In this document: positions 1-6,223 of the stretch, one piece after another | Position numbering within the stretch: the stretch's first letter is position 1 | Layout of the letters: the number at the start of each line of letters is the position of its first letter | Source of the DNA: Ignavibacteriales bacterium | Lineage (GTDB): Bacteria > Bacteroidota > Ignavibacteria > Ignavibacteriales > Ignavibacteriaceae | Reading direction: 5' to 3' | Length of the DNA: 8,862 nucleotides | Assembly (NCBI GenBank): GCA_020061995.1 | Contig: JAGUXE010000396.1 | Span: forward strand, 1 to 8,862 | The notes under the pieces: generated by a model | Told to the model about the DNA's origin: nothing | Seen by the model: only the letters and a program-made list of their open reading frames with translations | The model's database searches: none | Made by a program: the position numbers and the translations under genes

Positions 1-187
1 GAAAAAATTACAATTCAAATTAAAAAAAGTAATTCTTTAAGTCTAATTAAATCTATTTAATAATACTGAATCAGTCTTGATTTTAATATTATTTATGAAA
101 TGGAATGAATTTAATTTCACCGAATGATGATAGACTAAGCAGATAATTATGGTAAGACGAGATTATGTGACTAAATTTTAAGAAGGT

Positions 188-1861
188 TCACCCAACCAAT
201 GCAGTATATAGCTTTGATTTGCCTAGAGTGTTGACGAGACTAATTTCTTCATTAGTAACCGGTGTGTCGGGATCACCGAAAAACTGAGTATCATTGCGGT
301 CTTTTTGTGTTATCGCCCTTGCTCTTGCTATGTTAAGAAGAGATAAGTTTTCTACGATAATATTATTTCCGCTAAGTGCATCAACTTTTCCTTCAATGAT
401 ATACGGACCCATTGAAAGAGTTAGATCTCCAAACCTCTTATATGATTCGGGGAATATCACAGCTTCAAATGTTCCGGTTAAATCTTCCAACGAAAGGAAC
501 TTCATCAGCTCTCCCTTGCTCGTCTTAATTCTTTTTGAAGTCATAAACCATCCAATCATTTTAATTCTTCTGTTATGATACTTATTCATCTCAGATGCAT
601 TGATGATTTTCATATCTTTAGTTTCAGAAAGAAAGAACTGAAGAGGGTGACCGCTTACCATATAACCAAATAGCTCATATTCATAAACACATTTCTCCTC
701 AATAGAAAAATCAATATCGGTAACGATATCCACTTCAAGCTTACTGAGATCATTTGCAAAAAGATTATCACCGTGCGCTTCAATGATATTCTTTCTCTTA
801 AAATAAAGAGATAATAATCTAAGTAAAGTAGGACGGGTTAAACCAAAACAATCCATCGCCCCGCATTTGATAAGTGACTCAGTCGATTCATAACCTAACT
901 TTGTACGACTAAGATAATCAATGAGCGAAGTATAATTTCCGTTACGCTTTCGCTCGCTTACAATAACATCAGCAAAACTTTTCTCGAAGTTTTTAATCGC
1001 AAGAAAACCGATTCTTATTTGGCTATCAAAACCGATATAATTATATCTGCTTTCATTAATATCGGGGAGTAATATTTTAATTCCCATTCGGACAGCTTCA
1101 GTAATGTATACTGCAGTTGAGTAATAACCTCCACCGTTATTCAATACCCCCGCCATAAATGCAGCCGGAAAATGTGCCTTCAGATAAGCAACTTGAAAAG
1201 AGAGAATGCCGAATGATGCACTGTGAGCCTTACAGAAAGCATATCCGGCAAAAGATTCAATCTGCTTCCATAAAGATTGAGATACAAACTCAGAATAACC
1301 TCGAGATTTACATCCGTCAAAAAACTTATCGTTAATAAGCTGCATAGCTTTATGAGACCTCATCTTTCCACTCATTGCCCTCCTTAAAAAATCAGCTTCA
1401 TCCAAAGTTAAACCGACAACGTGATGAGCTACTTTAATCACATCCTCTTGATAAATCATAACTCCATAAGTATCACTTAAATACTTCTCCATTTCTGGGA
1501 TAAGGTATTTTCGTTTAGCCGGATATTTATGCCTCTCAATAAACTCCTTCATCATACCACTTTCTGCAACACCGGGACGAATAATAGAAGAGACAGCAGT
1601 AAGCATTTCAAAAGTTGTGCAGTTAGTCCTCTTAAGAAGAGACCTCATACCGGGACTTTCTATGTAAAAACAGCCTATTGTTCTCCCCTCACTGATAAGA
1701 GACTTAGTTTCCTTATCATTAAATACCTCCCGATAGTTAAAGATGTTAAAGCCGGTCTTCCTAATAACCCGTTGTACGGCATCATAGACCTCAATAACCT
1801 TGATATTACCATGAGGTCGGTAATCCGACATCTCCAAAAGATTTTCCTTGATCGTATCCAT
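188..1861 (-). CDS. dnaE: DNA polymerase III alpha, C-terminal half (fingers, HhH, OB)
   Basis: This 557-residue protein matches the second half of bacterial replicative/SOS DnaE polymerases. The fingers region shows IESPGM (67-72), IIRPG (93-97), YGVMIYQEDV (132-141), LRRAMSGK (159-166) and FAGYAFCKAHSASFG (204-218). A helix-hairpin-helix-like segment follows around 326-345 (SLIKCGAMDCFGLTRP), then SGHPLQFF (403-410) and an OB-fold domain from about 428 to 510. The PHP domain and palm aspartates are absent; they are encoded by the divergent gene starting at 1942. The wording (AAFMAGVLNNGGGYY) fits the shorter DnaE group related to DnaE2/ImuC-type enzymes more than E. coli DnaE. The ATG at 1861 is preceded by AT-rich sequence without a clear Shine-Dalgarno. 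The first 35 or so residues are an extra N-terminal extension before the alignable region. Family identity is clear; activity as a split enzyme is inferred. Confidence 0.93.
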   Translation of the reverse strand: MDTIKENLLEMSDYRPHGNIKVIEVYDAVQRVIRKTGFNIFNYREVFNDKETKSLISEGRTIGCFYIESPGMRSLLKRTNCTTFEMLTAVSSIIRPGVAESGMMKEFIERHKYPAKRKYLIPEMEKYLSDTYGVMIYQEDVIKVAHHVVGLTLDEADFLRRAMSGKMRSHKAMQLINDKFFDGCKSRGYSEFVSQSLWKQIESFAGYAFCKAHSASFGILSFQVAYLKAHFPAAFMAGVLNNGGGYYSTAVYITEAVRMGIKILLPDINESRYNYIGFDSQIRIGFLAIKNFEKSFADVIVSERKRNGNYTSLIDYLSRTKLGYESTESLIKCGAMDCFGLTRPTLLRLLSLYFKRKNIIEAHGDNLFANDLSKLEVDIVTDIDFSIEEKCVYEYELFGYMVSGHPLQFFLSETKDMKIINASEMNKYHNRRIKMIGWFMTSKRIKTSKGELMKFLSLEDLTGTFEAVIFPESYKRFGDLTLSMGPYIIEGKVDALSGNNIIVENLSLLNIARARAITQKDRNDTQFFGDPDTPVTNEEISLVNTLGKSKLYTALVG

Positions 1862-1878
1862 AATATTTTATAAAATTG

Positions 1879-1898
1879 TAGTGCACATTTGCGCACTA
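1879..1898. promoter_or_regulatory. Candidate operator dyad between the divergent dnaE halves
   Basis: The 20-bp sequence TAGTGCACATTTGCGCACTA is an imperfect palindrome: six outer base pairs (TAGTGC/GCACTA), one mismatch, then CA/TG around a TT centre. It lies 17 bp from the - strand start and 43 bp from the + strand start, where one bound dimeric repressor could control both genes. LexA is an attractive candidate because accessory DnaE polymerases are often SOS-controlled, but I do not recognise this as a known LexA box. I could not place convincing -35/-10 boxes for either gene. Confidence 0.45.
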
Positions 1899-1941
1899 AC
1901 TTATAAAGTTAAAATTAAAGAATCAAGGGATTGATAAAATT

Positions 1942-3600
1942 ATGTTTACTCTTCATGCACACTCAAATTACTCATTACTTTCTGGAACGATCAGGATTGA
2001 GGAGTTAGTTACTTTTGCTAAAAAACATGGGAGTCATTATGTAGCTTTGACAGATACTAACGGAATGTCTGGGTTAATCAAATTTGTTAAACTATGTATA
2101 GAGCAGAATATTAAACCAATACTTGGGAGCTTAGTTGATGATCCAAAAGATAAAAAGTTATATGCAGTCTTTATAGCTAAGAATAATGAGGGGTATGCAC
2201 AGCTCTGTAGAATAATAACAACCCGTAAACTGAAAGAAGACTTTTCGTTGATTGATTTATTTTCTGAAAGTCTCAACAACTTATATGTAATCACTTCATC
2301 AATTGAACTATTAAAAAGCATAAAGTTCTCACCCGAATTAAGACAGAACTTATTTGTTGAACTGATAGTAACTCAAAAAGCTAAACCGAAAACCAGAGAG
2401 TTATATGAATATGCAAAAGAGAATAACCTTCAGGTAGTGGCTTCACATCCGGCATATTTTGTTAGCAAGGAAGATTTTAAGCTGCATCAGGTTGTAACTG
2501 CAATCAGGTTAAACGGAGTGATTGATAATATCTCTGAAGAGTCGTTGGAAGACGAGGAGTATTATTTAATGAAACCGGAGGAGTTTAATCAGACTTGGAA
2601 GGGATTACCGGAAGCTGTATGGAATGCCGACAGAATAGCTCACAATTGTCAGGTTGATTTGAAGTTGGGAGAGTATAAATTCCCCGTATATCAACTGCAG
2701 GAAAAAGAAGAGACCCCCTTTTCATATTTGTGGAAAATAGCATTTCAGGGTTTGGCAAGGAGATATCAACCATTAACCGAACATGCGATTAAGAAGCTTC
2801 AGTATGAACTTGAGGTTATAGATGAATTAGGTTACAGCGAATATTTTTTGATTGTATGGGATATTATCAGGGAAGCAAAAGCGAGAGGGATAATGCACCT
2901 CGGGAGAGGTTCAGCCGCGAACAGTTTGGTCTCATATTGTTTGGGATTTACTGAAGTAGATCCGATTGAGCAGAATCTTTACTTCGAACGGTTCTTGAAC
3001 AGAGGAAGAGCATCACCCCCTGATATTGATTTAGATTTTTCATGGAGGGAGAGAGATTCGATAATTAAGTATATCTTCGACAAGTACGGTTATGATAAAG
3101 TTGCAATGATATCAACTACAGTGACATTCAGAGCAAGGTCTGCATTCAGAGAAGTTGCAAAGGTATTCGGATTATCCAATATGGAAATCTCCGAATACAG
3201 TAAATACATCCCGTGGTCAACAGCGGAAGGATTACCGTCGATAGTAGCGAAGTTCCCTCAAGCGAAGTCGATAGATATAACAATTGATCCTTGGAAGTCG
3301 ATATTGAAGTATTCATCAAAGTTGTCTGAATTTCCTCATTATTTGAGTATCCATCCGAGCGGAATAATTATAACCAAGAATAAGCTTACTGATTATGTAG
3401 CCCTTGAGTATGCGAAGAATAAGGGCTTGGGTTTGATAGTCACCCAACCGGATATGTATTCGATAGAGGATATCGGATTGGTAAAAATTGATATATTAAG
3501 TCAAAGGTCATTGGGAGTATTAAAAGAGACTATGAAGATGTTAAATGAATTTGGTGAAGATGAAGAGGAGGAGAACTTGAATGTTTATTCGATAAAATAA
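1942..3600 (+). CDS. dnaE: DNA polymerase III alpha, N-terminal half (PHP and palm)
   Basis: This 552-residue protein matches the first half of DnaE. The PHP domain starts at once with LHAHSNYSLLSG (4-15, H5 and H7) and ALTDTNGMSG (35-44). The palm contains HLGRGSAANSLVSYCLG (319-335) and PPDIDLDF (359-366), with D361 and D363 as the first two catalytic metal ligands. VKIDIL (514-519) supplies the third, D517. YLSIHPSGIII (467-477) is another family motif. The protein stops about 35 residues after D517, with an acidic tail (GEDEEEEN), so fingers and all later domains are missing; the divergent gene at 188-1861 supplies them. The ATG at 1942 is preceded at a long spacing by AAGGGA. The PHP metal site looks partly degenerate (TDT instead of the common TDH; SHPAYF near 168). 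The fold assignment is secure; the need for the partner half is inferred from the missing fingers. Confidence 0.93.
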   Translation: MFTLHAHSNYSLLSGTIRIEELVTFAKKHGSHYVALTDTNGMSGLIKFVKLCIEQNIKPILGSLVDDPKDKKLYAVFIAKNNEGYAQLCRIITTRKLKEDFSLIDLFSESLNNLYVITSSIELLKSIKFSPELRQNLFVELIVTQKAKPKTRELYEYAKENNLQVVASHPAYFVSKEDFKLHQVVTAIRLNGVIDNISEESLEDEEYYLMKPEEFNQTWKGLPEAVWNADRIAHNCQVDLKLGEYKFPVYQLQEKEETPFSYLWKIAFQGLARRYQPLTEHAIKKLQYELEVIDELGYSEYFLIVWDIIREAKARGIMHLGRGSAANSLVSYCLGFTEVDPIEQNLYFERFLNRGRASPPDIDLDFSWRERDSIIKYIFDKYGYDKVAMISTTVTFRARSAFREVAKVFGLSNMEISEYSKYIPWSTAEGLPSIVAKFPQAKSIDITIDPWKSILKYSSKLSEFPHYLSIHPSGIIITKNKLTDYVALEYAKNKGLGLIVTQPDMYSIEDIGLVKIDILSQRSLGVLKETMKMLNEFGEDEEEENLNVYSIK

Positions 3601-3691
3601 ATTATTCCTCAACCTCATCACACCCTATCAAATAAAACTCCCTCCACAATTCGGTATAAGAAAAACATACTAACCAAAACAAGGAGTTACT

Positions 3692-4396
3692 ATGTCTTTC
3701 ACAATAGGGTGCGATCCCGAACTCGCATGCTACAAAAACGGCTCTTTTACTTCTGCTCACAACTACTTCAAATCAAACAGCAGCTTCGGACTCGACGGCT
3801 GTGAATCCATCGCTGAAATAAGACCCGGCTTCTCAGAATCTCCAATCGACCTTACAGCCAAAATAAAAACAATCCTCGAATACGGACACAAAAAAGCACC
3901 GGACATTGAATTCTACGCCGGTCACTATCACTCCGGATATGCCATCGGCGGACACATTCACCTATCAGTTGCCCCAACCGCTGAGGTTGTGGATGCACTT
4001 GATACAGTCCTCTATTCCCTCAGTAACTGCATAGACGATAAAACACAACGACAAAAACGGGAGAAAACCGGCTATGGAAAAAGAAGAGCATATCGTAGAA
4101 AAGCGTATGGCTGTGAATATAGAAGCCAAGGCTCGTTTTTGCTGAGCATTTCTACCACACTCGTAACCCTTACCCTTGCTAAGCTCGCTGTTCTTGGTGT
4201 AACGGAAAACGAACTCAACTTTCCCAATCTAAAAGCACGACAACACTCCTCCACATTCCTCAAGAACCTAAAGAACTATCTCATTACCATCCCCGAGGAC
4301 TGCAGAGAAGGGCTTAAAGAACTCGATATGCTCCTTGATAAAAAACTTGATTGGAACAGAAACATATTACCAAACTGGGGAATAGGAGTAAACTGA
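3692..4396 (+). CDS. phiEco32-type amidoligase (COOH-NH2 ligase type 2)
   Basis: This 234-residue protein resembles the phage phiEco32-like COOH-NH2 ligase type 2 family. That family has a glutamine-synthetase/GCS2-like fold and is predicted to make amide or peptide bonds using ATP. Visible motifs are IGCDPEL (5-11), FGLDGCESIAEIRP (32-45), GGHIHLS (86-92) and the Arg/Tyr-rich GYGKRRAYRRKAYGCEYRSQ (127-146), followed by a hydrophobic helix (about 149-168). The Glu, His and Arg residues in these motifs are the likely metal and ATP site. AAGGAG sits 5 bases before the ATG, which fixes the start. It is the first gene of a cassette: the zinc protein begins 1 base after its stop, and a class II glutamine amidotransferase follows. 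Its codons are unusually C-ending compared with the dnaE genes. The substrate is unknown. The family call is from motif memory, not from a search. Confidence 0.82.
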   Translation: MSFTIGCDPELACYKNGSFTSAHNYFKSNSSFGLDGCESIAEIRPGFSESPIDLTAKIKTILEYGHKKAPDIEFYAGHYHSGYAIGGHIHLSVAPTAEVVDALDTVLYSLSNCIDDKTQRQKREKTGYGKRRAYRRKAYGCEYRSQGSFLLSISTTLVTLTLAKLAVLGVTENELNFPNLKARQHSSTFLKNLKNYLITIPEDCREGLKELDMLLDKKLDWNRNILPNWGIGVN

Positions 4397-4397
4397 T

Positions 4398-5006
4398 ATG
4401 TCAAGAACAAACTGCCACATCTGTAACGAACCCCTAAACGAAGATCAAATTCGCTGGGCATTTGATGATCCACTCTGCGAATCTTGCTTTAGTGAAGGTT
4501 ATACCTACTGCTCACAATGCGATACCCTTATCTCCCGCTCTGAGACTCAGTATGATAACGACTCAGAACCATTCTGCAGCGACTGCTGGCAAGAGCACAA
4601 CGACGATGACAGCCCTAATAATCCTAAAGTCTATGATGCAGACCGCTCACTAATAATTGAACTATCACGTTGTTGGCTACTTGGTAAAAAACCAAAGAAG
4701 AGTATAATCACAGTAAACCCGAACGACCACTTACTCTTACGCATAAGAGACAGAATCGGATTAGTAGATAACCCCATTTATCTTTTCGGATTACAAGACA
4801 GAGAAGAGTATCAGCTCAGTGTAACTAAAAATCTAATGGAAGATGTAAGAGAGTTTATACTACTCAACGGATTAGATTGGAAGATAATAGAAGGGATGGG
4901 ATGTAACAGATTAGGGATAGCTTATTCACTCCGTTCCCAATACACTAACACGATTATTGATCTCATCAAAGAGCTGACCCAAGTAAGGGAAAAAGTTCTA
5001 GTCTGA
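4398..5006 (+). CDS. Double zinc-site (LIM-like) protein of unknown function
   Basis: This 202-residue protein is not recognised as a named family. Its first 67 residues hold four CxxC pairs, C6/C9, C27/C30, C38/C41 and C60/C63. The within-site spacing is nearly equal (17 and 18 residues), as expected for two tandem zinc sites in a LIM-like or treble-clef arrangement. An acidic linker (HNDDDSP, 67-73) leads to a C-terminal part of about 125 residues with predicted helices and no motif I can name. Such a module usually binds protein partners or nucleic acid. AGGAG lies just upstream, inside the end of the amidoligase gene, and only 1 base separates the genes, so the two are probably translated together. 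A role as adaptor, or as the substrate modified by the neighbouring ligase, is possible but speculative. Confidence 0.85.
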   Translation: MSRTNCHICNEPLNEDQIRWAFDDPLCESCFSEGYTYCSQCDTLISRSETQYDNDSEPFCSDCWQEHNDDDSPNNPKVYDADRSLIIELSRCWLLGKKPKKSIITVNPNDHLLLRIRDRIGLVDNPIYLFGLQDREEYQLSVTKNLMEDVREFILLNGLDWKIIEGMGCNRLGIAYSLRSQYTNTIIDLIKELTQVREKVLV

Positions 5007-5058
5007 TAATTATTACACCTACCTATTTATAAACAATCACACATTCAAGGAGAAAAAT

Positions 5059-5949
5059 ATGTGCGGAATAATGGGATATTATGCTTTCGGGCGTAGTTTA
5101 CCCGACAAAAATAAAATTACAGAGATGTTCCAACTGCTTGAATCAAGAGGAAGAGACGCATCCGGTTATGCATATATTGAAAACGGTCAACTTAAAGTTA
5201 ACAAAGCACCGATTAAATCATCAGAACTTATAAAATCTTCCGCTTGGAAAACCCTCCCACTCCCAAAAATAATGATTCTCCACACAAGAATGAAAACACA
5301 AGGAGACCCCAAAAACAACTCAAACAACCACCCCATCTTCTCTAAAAACGGATTGGCTATTGTTCACAACGGGATGATCTACAACGATAAAGAGATATTC
5401 GGGAAGAATAAAAGAGATGCAGAAGTAGACAGCGAAGCAATCCTCGAAGTCCTTACTTCATATAAGAAGGGAGATAAGATTAAGAGAGTATTTGACCGGC
5501 TTGAAGGTTCATTCGCATTTGCACTAATAGACAAAAACAGCCCCGAACTTCTAACACTCGTAAAAAAAGATAACCCTATTGAACTCTACTTCGATACACA
5601 ATCAGATATCCTCTACTTCTGTTCAGAAAAAGAGATAATGCAAGATGCTCTTGAACTAAAGCAGTCAACTCTTAGGGGGTTTAATTTGGGTGAAGGAAGC
5701 TTTCATCATTACTCAATGGGGAATAACTACTCACTAATAGTGAACAGTGAAGGAGTGGTATCATACAAAAAATACCGCTCAGCAAGAGAACGTTGGGATT
5801 ATCGGTACGATTATCATAAACCGATTGAAATGGATGAGGCATATATCGAATGTCCTTGGTGTTACAGCACCACTATATATGACGGAACAAAACTTAACAA
5901 CCAATGCGAATATTGCGGTAATCCGTTAGAGGAGGCATTATATGTATAG
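5059..5949 (+). CDS. Class II glutamine amidotransferase with C-terminal zinc ribbon
   Basis: This 296-residue protein begins MCGIMGYYAF. Cys2 becomes the N-terminal nucleophile after Met removal, as in GlmS, PurF and AsnB glutaminase domains. Other landmarks fit: ILHTRM (73-78, R77), HPIF (91-94), VHNGMIYND (102-110, N104 and G105), VDSEAI (123-128, D124) and LEGSFAFALID (148-158). The domain would hydrolyse glutamine and release ammonia. No synthetase domain is attached. Instead the C-terminus has a CPWC/CEYC zinc ribbon (C265, C268, C283, C286). The nearby amidoligase is the obvious ammonia consumer, a pairing I recall from phage gene neighbourhoods; direct coupling is inferred. AAGGAG lies 6 bases before the ATG. 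A 52-base gap without a terminator separates it from the zinc protein, and its last 8 bases overlap the next gene. The C-rich base bias fades within this gene near 5640. Confidence 0.9.
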   Translation: MCGIMGYYAFGRSLPDKNKITEMFQLLESRGRDASGYAYIENGQLKVNKAPIKSSELIKSSAWKTLPLPKIMILHTRMKTQGDPKNNSNNHPIFSKNGLAIVHNGMIYNDKEIFGKNKRDAEVDSEAILEVLTSYKKGDKIKRVFDRLEGSFAFALIDKNSPELLTLVKKDNPIELYFDTQSDILYFCSEKEIMQDALELKQSTLRGFNLGEGSFHHYSMGNNYSLIVNSEGVVSYKKYRSARERWDYRYDYHKPIEMDEAYIECPWCYSTTIYDGTKLNNQCEYCGNPLEEALYV

Positions 5950-6136
5950 CCCCAAGATAGATGAGACACTAATCCCGATTCTTTACGGATTAAAAAAAGA
6001 GATTAAAAAACCGATGACGCACATCGTAAACGAAGCATTGAAAAAATACATTGCAGAATTAAAGGAGTTAAGCAATGACAGAGATAGTATTAAAAATAGT
6101 AGAAGCAGTACTGAAAGTCCTAAAGAAAGAGAGTAA
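5942..6136 (+). CDS. Small ribbon-helix-helix-like DNA-binding protein
   Basis: This 64-residue protein has the layout of a CopG/Arc-type ribbon-helix-helix protein: a short N-terminal strand region (YSPKID), helix A (about 8-20), a turn at KKP and helix B (TIVNEALKKYI-like; the actual run is MTHIVNEALKKYIAEL, 25-40). The last 20 or so residues are charged and probably disordered. Such proteins dimerise and bind operators, often repressing their own operon or acting as antitoxins. No toxin is recognisable next to it. AGGAGG sits 6 bases before the ATG, and the start lies inside the last 8 bases of the amidotransferase gene, so translation is probably coupled. It is a good candidate for the local regulator. 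The assignment rests on pattern only, because the family is short and diverse. Confidence 0.7.
   Translation: MYSPKIDETLIPILYGLKKEIKKPMTHIVNEALKKYIAELKELSNDRDSIKNSRSSTESPKERE
6061..6067 (+). promoter_or_regulatory. Shine-Dalgarno for a hidden 23-residue ORF
   Basis: AAAGGAG lies 7 bases before the ATG at 6075, inside the coding sequence of the ribbon-helix-helix gene. It is the main reason to accept the out-of-frame small ORF that follows. Confidence 0.5.
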
Positions 6137-6146
6137 ACGGAAATGA
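6075..6146 (+). CDS. Putative 23-residue cationic amphipathic peptide
   Basis: This very small ORF starts MTEIVLKIVEAVL and ends KKESKRK. Hydrophobic residues (I4, V5, I8, V9, V12, L13, L16) recur with helical spacing, and the C-terminal end is basic, so an amphipathic, membrane-associating or protein-binding helix is likely. It begins within the 3' end of the ribbon-helix-helix gene in another frame, with a good Shine-Dalgarno. Its stop overlaps the start of the next small ORF (ATGA, 6143-6146). This chain of overlaps fills what would otherwise be a gap in a compact operon, which supports translation. I do not recognise a family. It could be a spurious frame with a chance ribosome-binding site. 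Confidence 0.45.
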   Translation: MTEIVLKIVEAVLKVLKKESKRK

Positions 6147-6223
6147 ACTGGATAATAATTGTGTTGGAAATAGCAGTTCTTGTATTAATCGCATTATCGG
6201 AGGGAGAGGATGAATCAGATTGA
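6143..6223 (+). CDS. Putative 26-residue single-span membrane peptide
   Basis: This very small ORF encodes a hydrophobic stretch from W3 to L18 (WIIIVLEIAVLVLIAL), interrupted by E9, and an acidic tail (SEGEDESD). It is probably a single transmembrane segment. Its start shares ATGA with the stop of the 23-residue ORF, and its end overlaps the Gam-like gene by 14 bases, the spacing expected of translationally coupled phage-type genes. No family is recognisable. Tiny membrane peptides are common in phage early and lysis regions, but nothing here allows a choice of function. The ORF may be missed by automatic callers because of its size. Confidence 0.5.
   Translation: MNWIIIVLEIAVLVLIALSEGEDESD

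Noticed and set aside
65..75. 11-base palindrome ACTGAATCAGT
   Set aside because: It is short, lies in very AT-rich sequence downstream of the DnaE C-half gene, and has no promoter or T-run beside it.
294..578. 94-residue + strand ORF
   Set aside because: It is antisense to the conserved OB region of the DnaE C-half and looks like a shadow frame.
1675..1896. 73-residue - strand ORF across the divergent spacer
   Set aside because: It overlaps the start of the DnaE C-half in another frame and has no family-like features.
3505..3600. Split intein joining the DnaE halves, as in cyanobacteria
   Set aside because: The N-half ends in a short acidic tail and the C-half begins with a helical DnaE-like segment; neither shows intein motifs or adds the roughly 120 or 35 residues expected.
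5942..6223. Toxin-antitoxin pair (ribbon-helix-helix protein with a micro-ORF)
   Set aside because: No known toxin fold is visible; the micro-ORFs are too small to assign, so the pairing is left as an open idea only.
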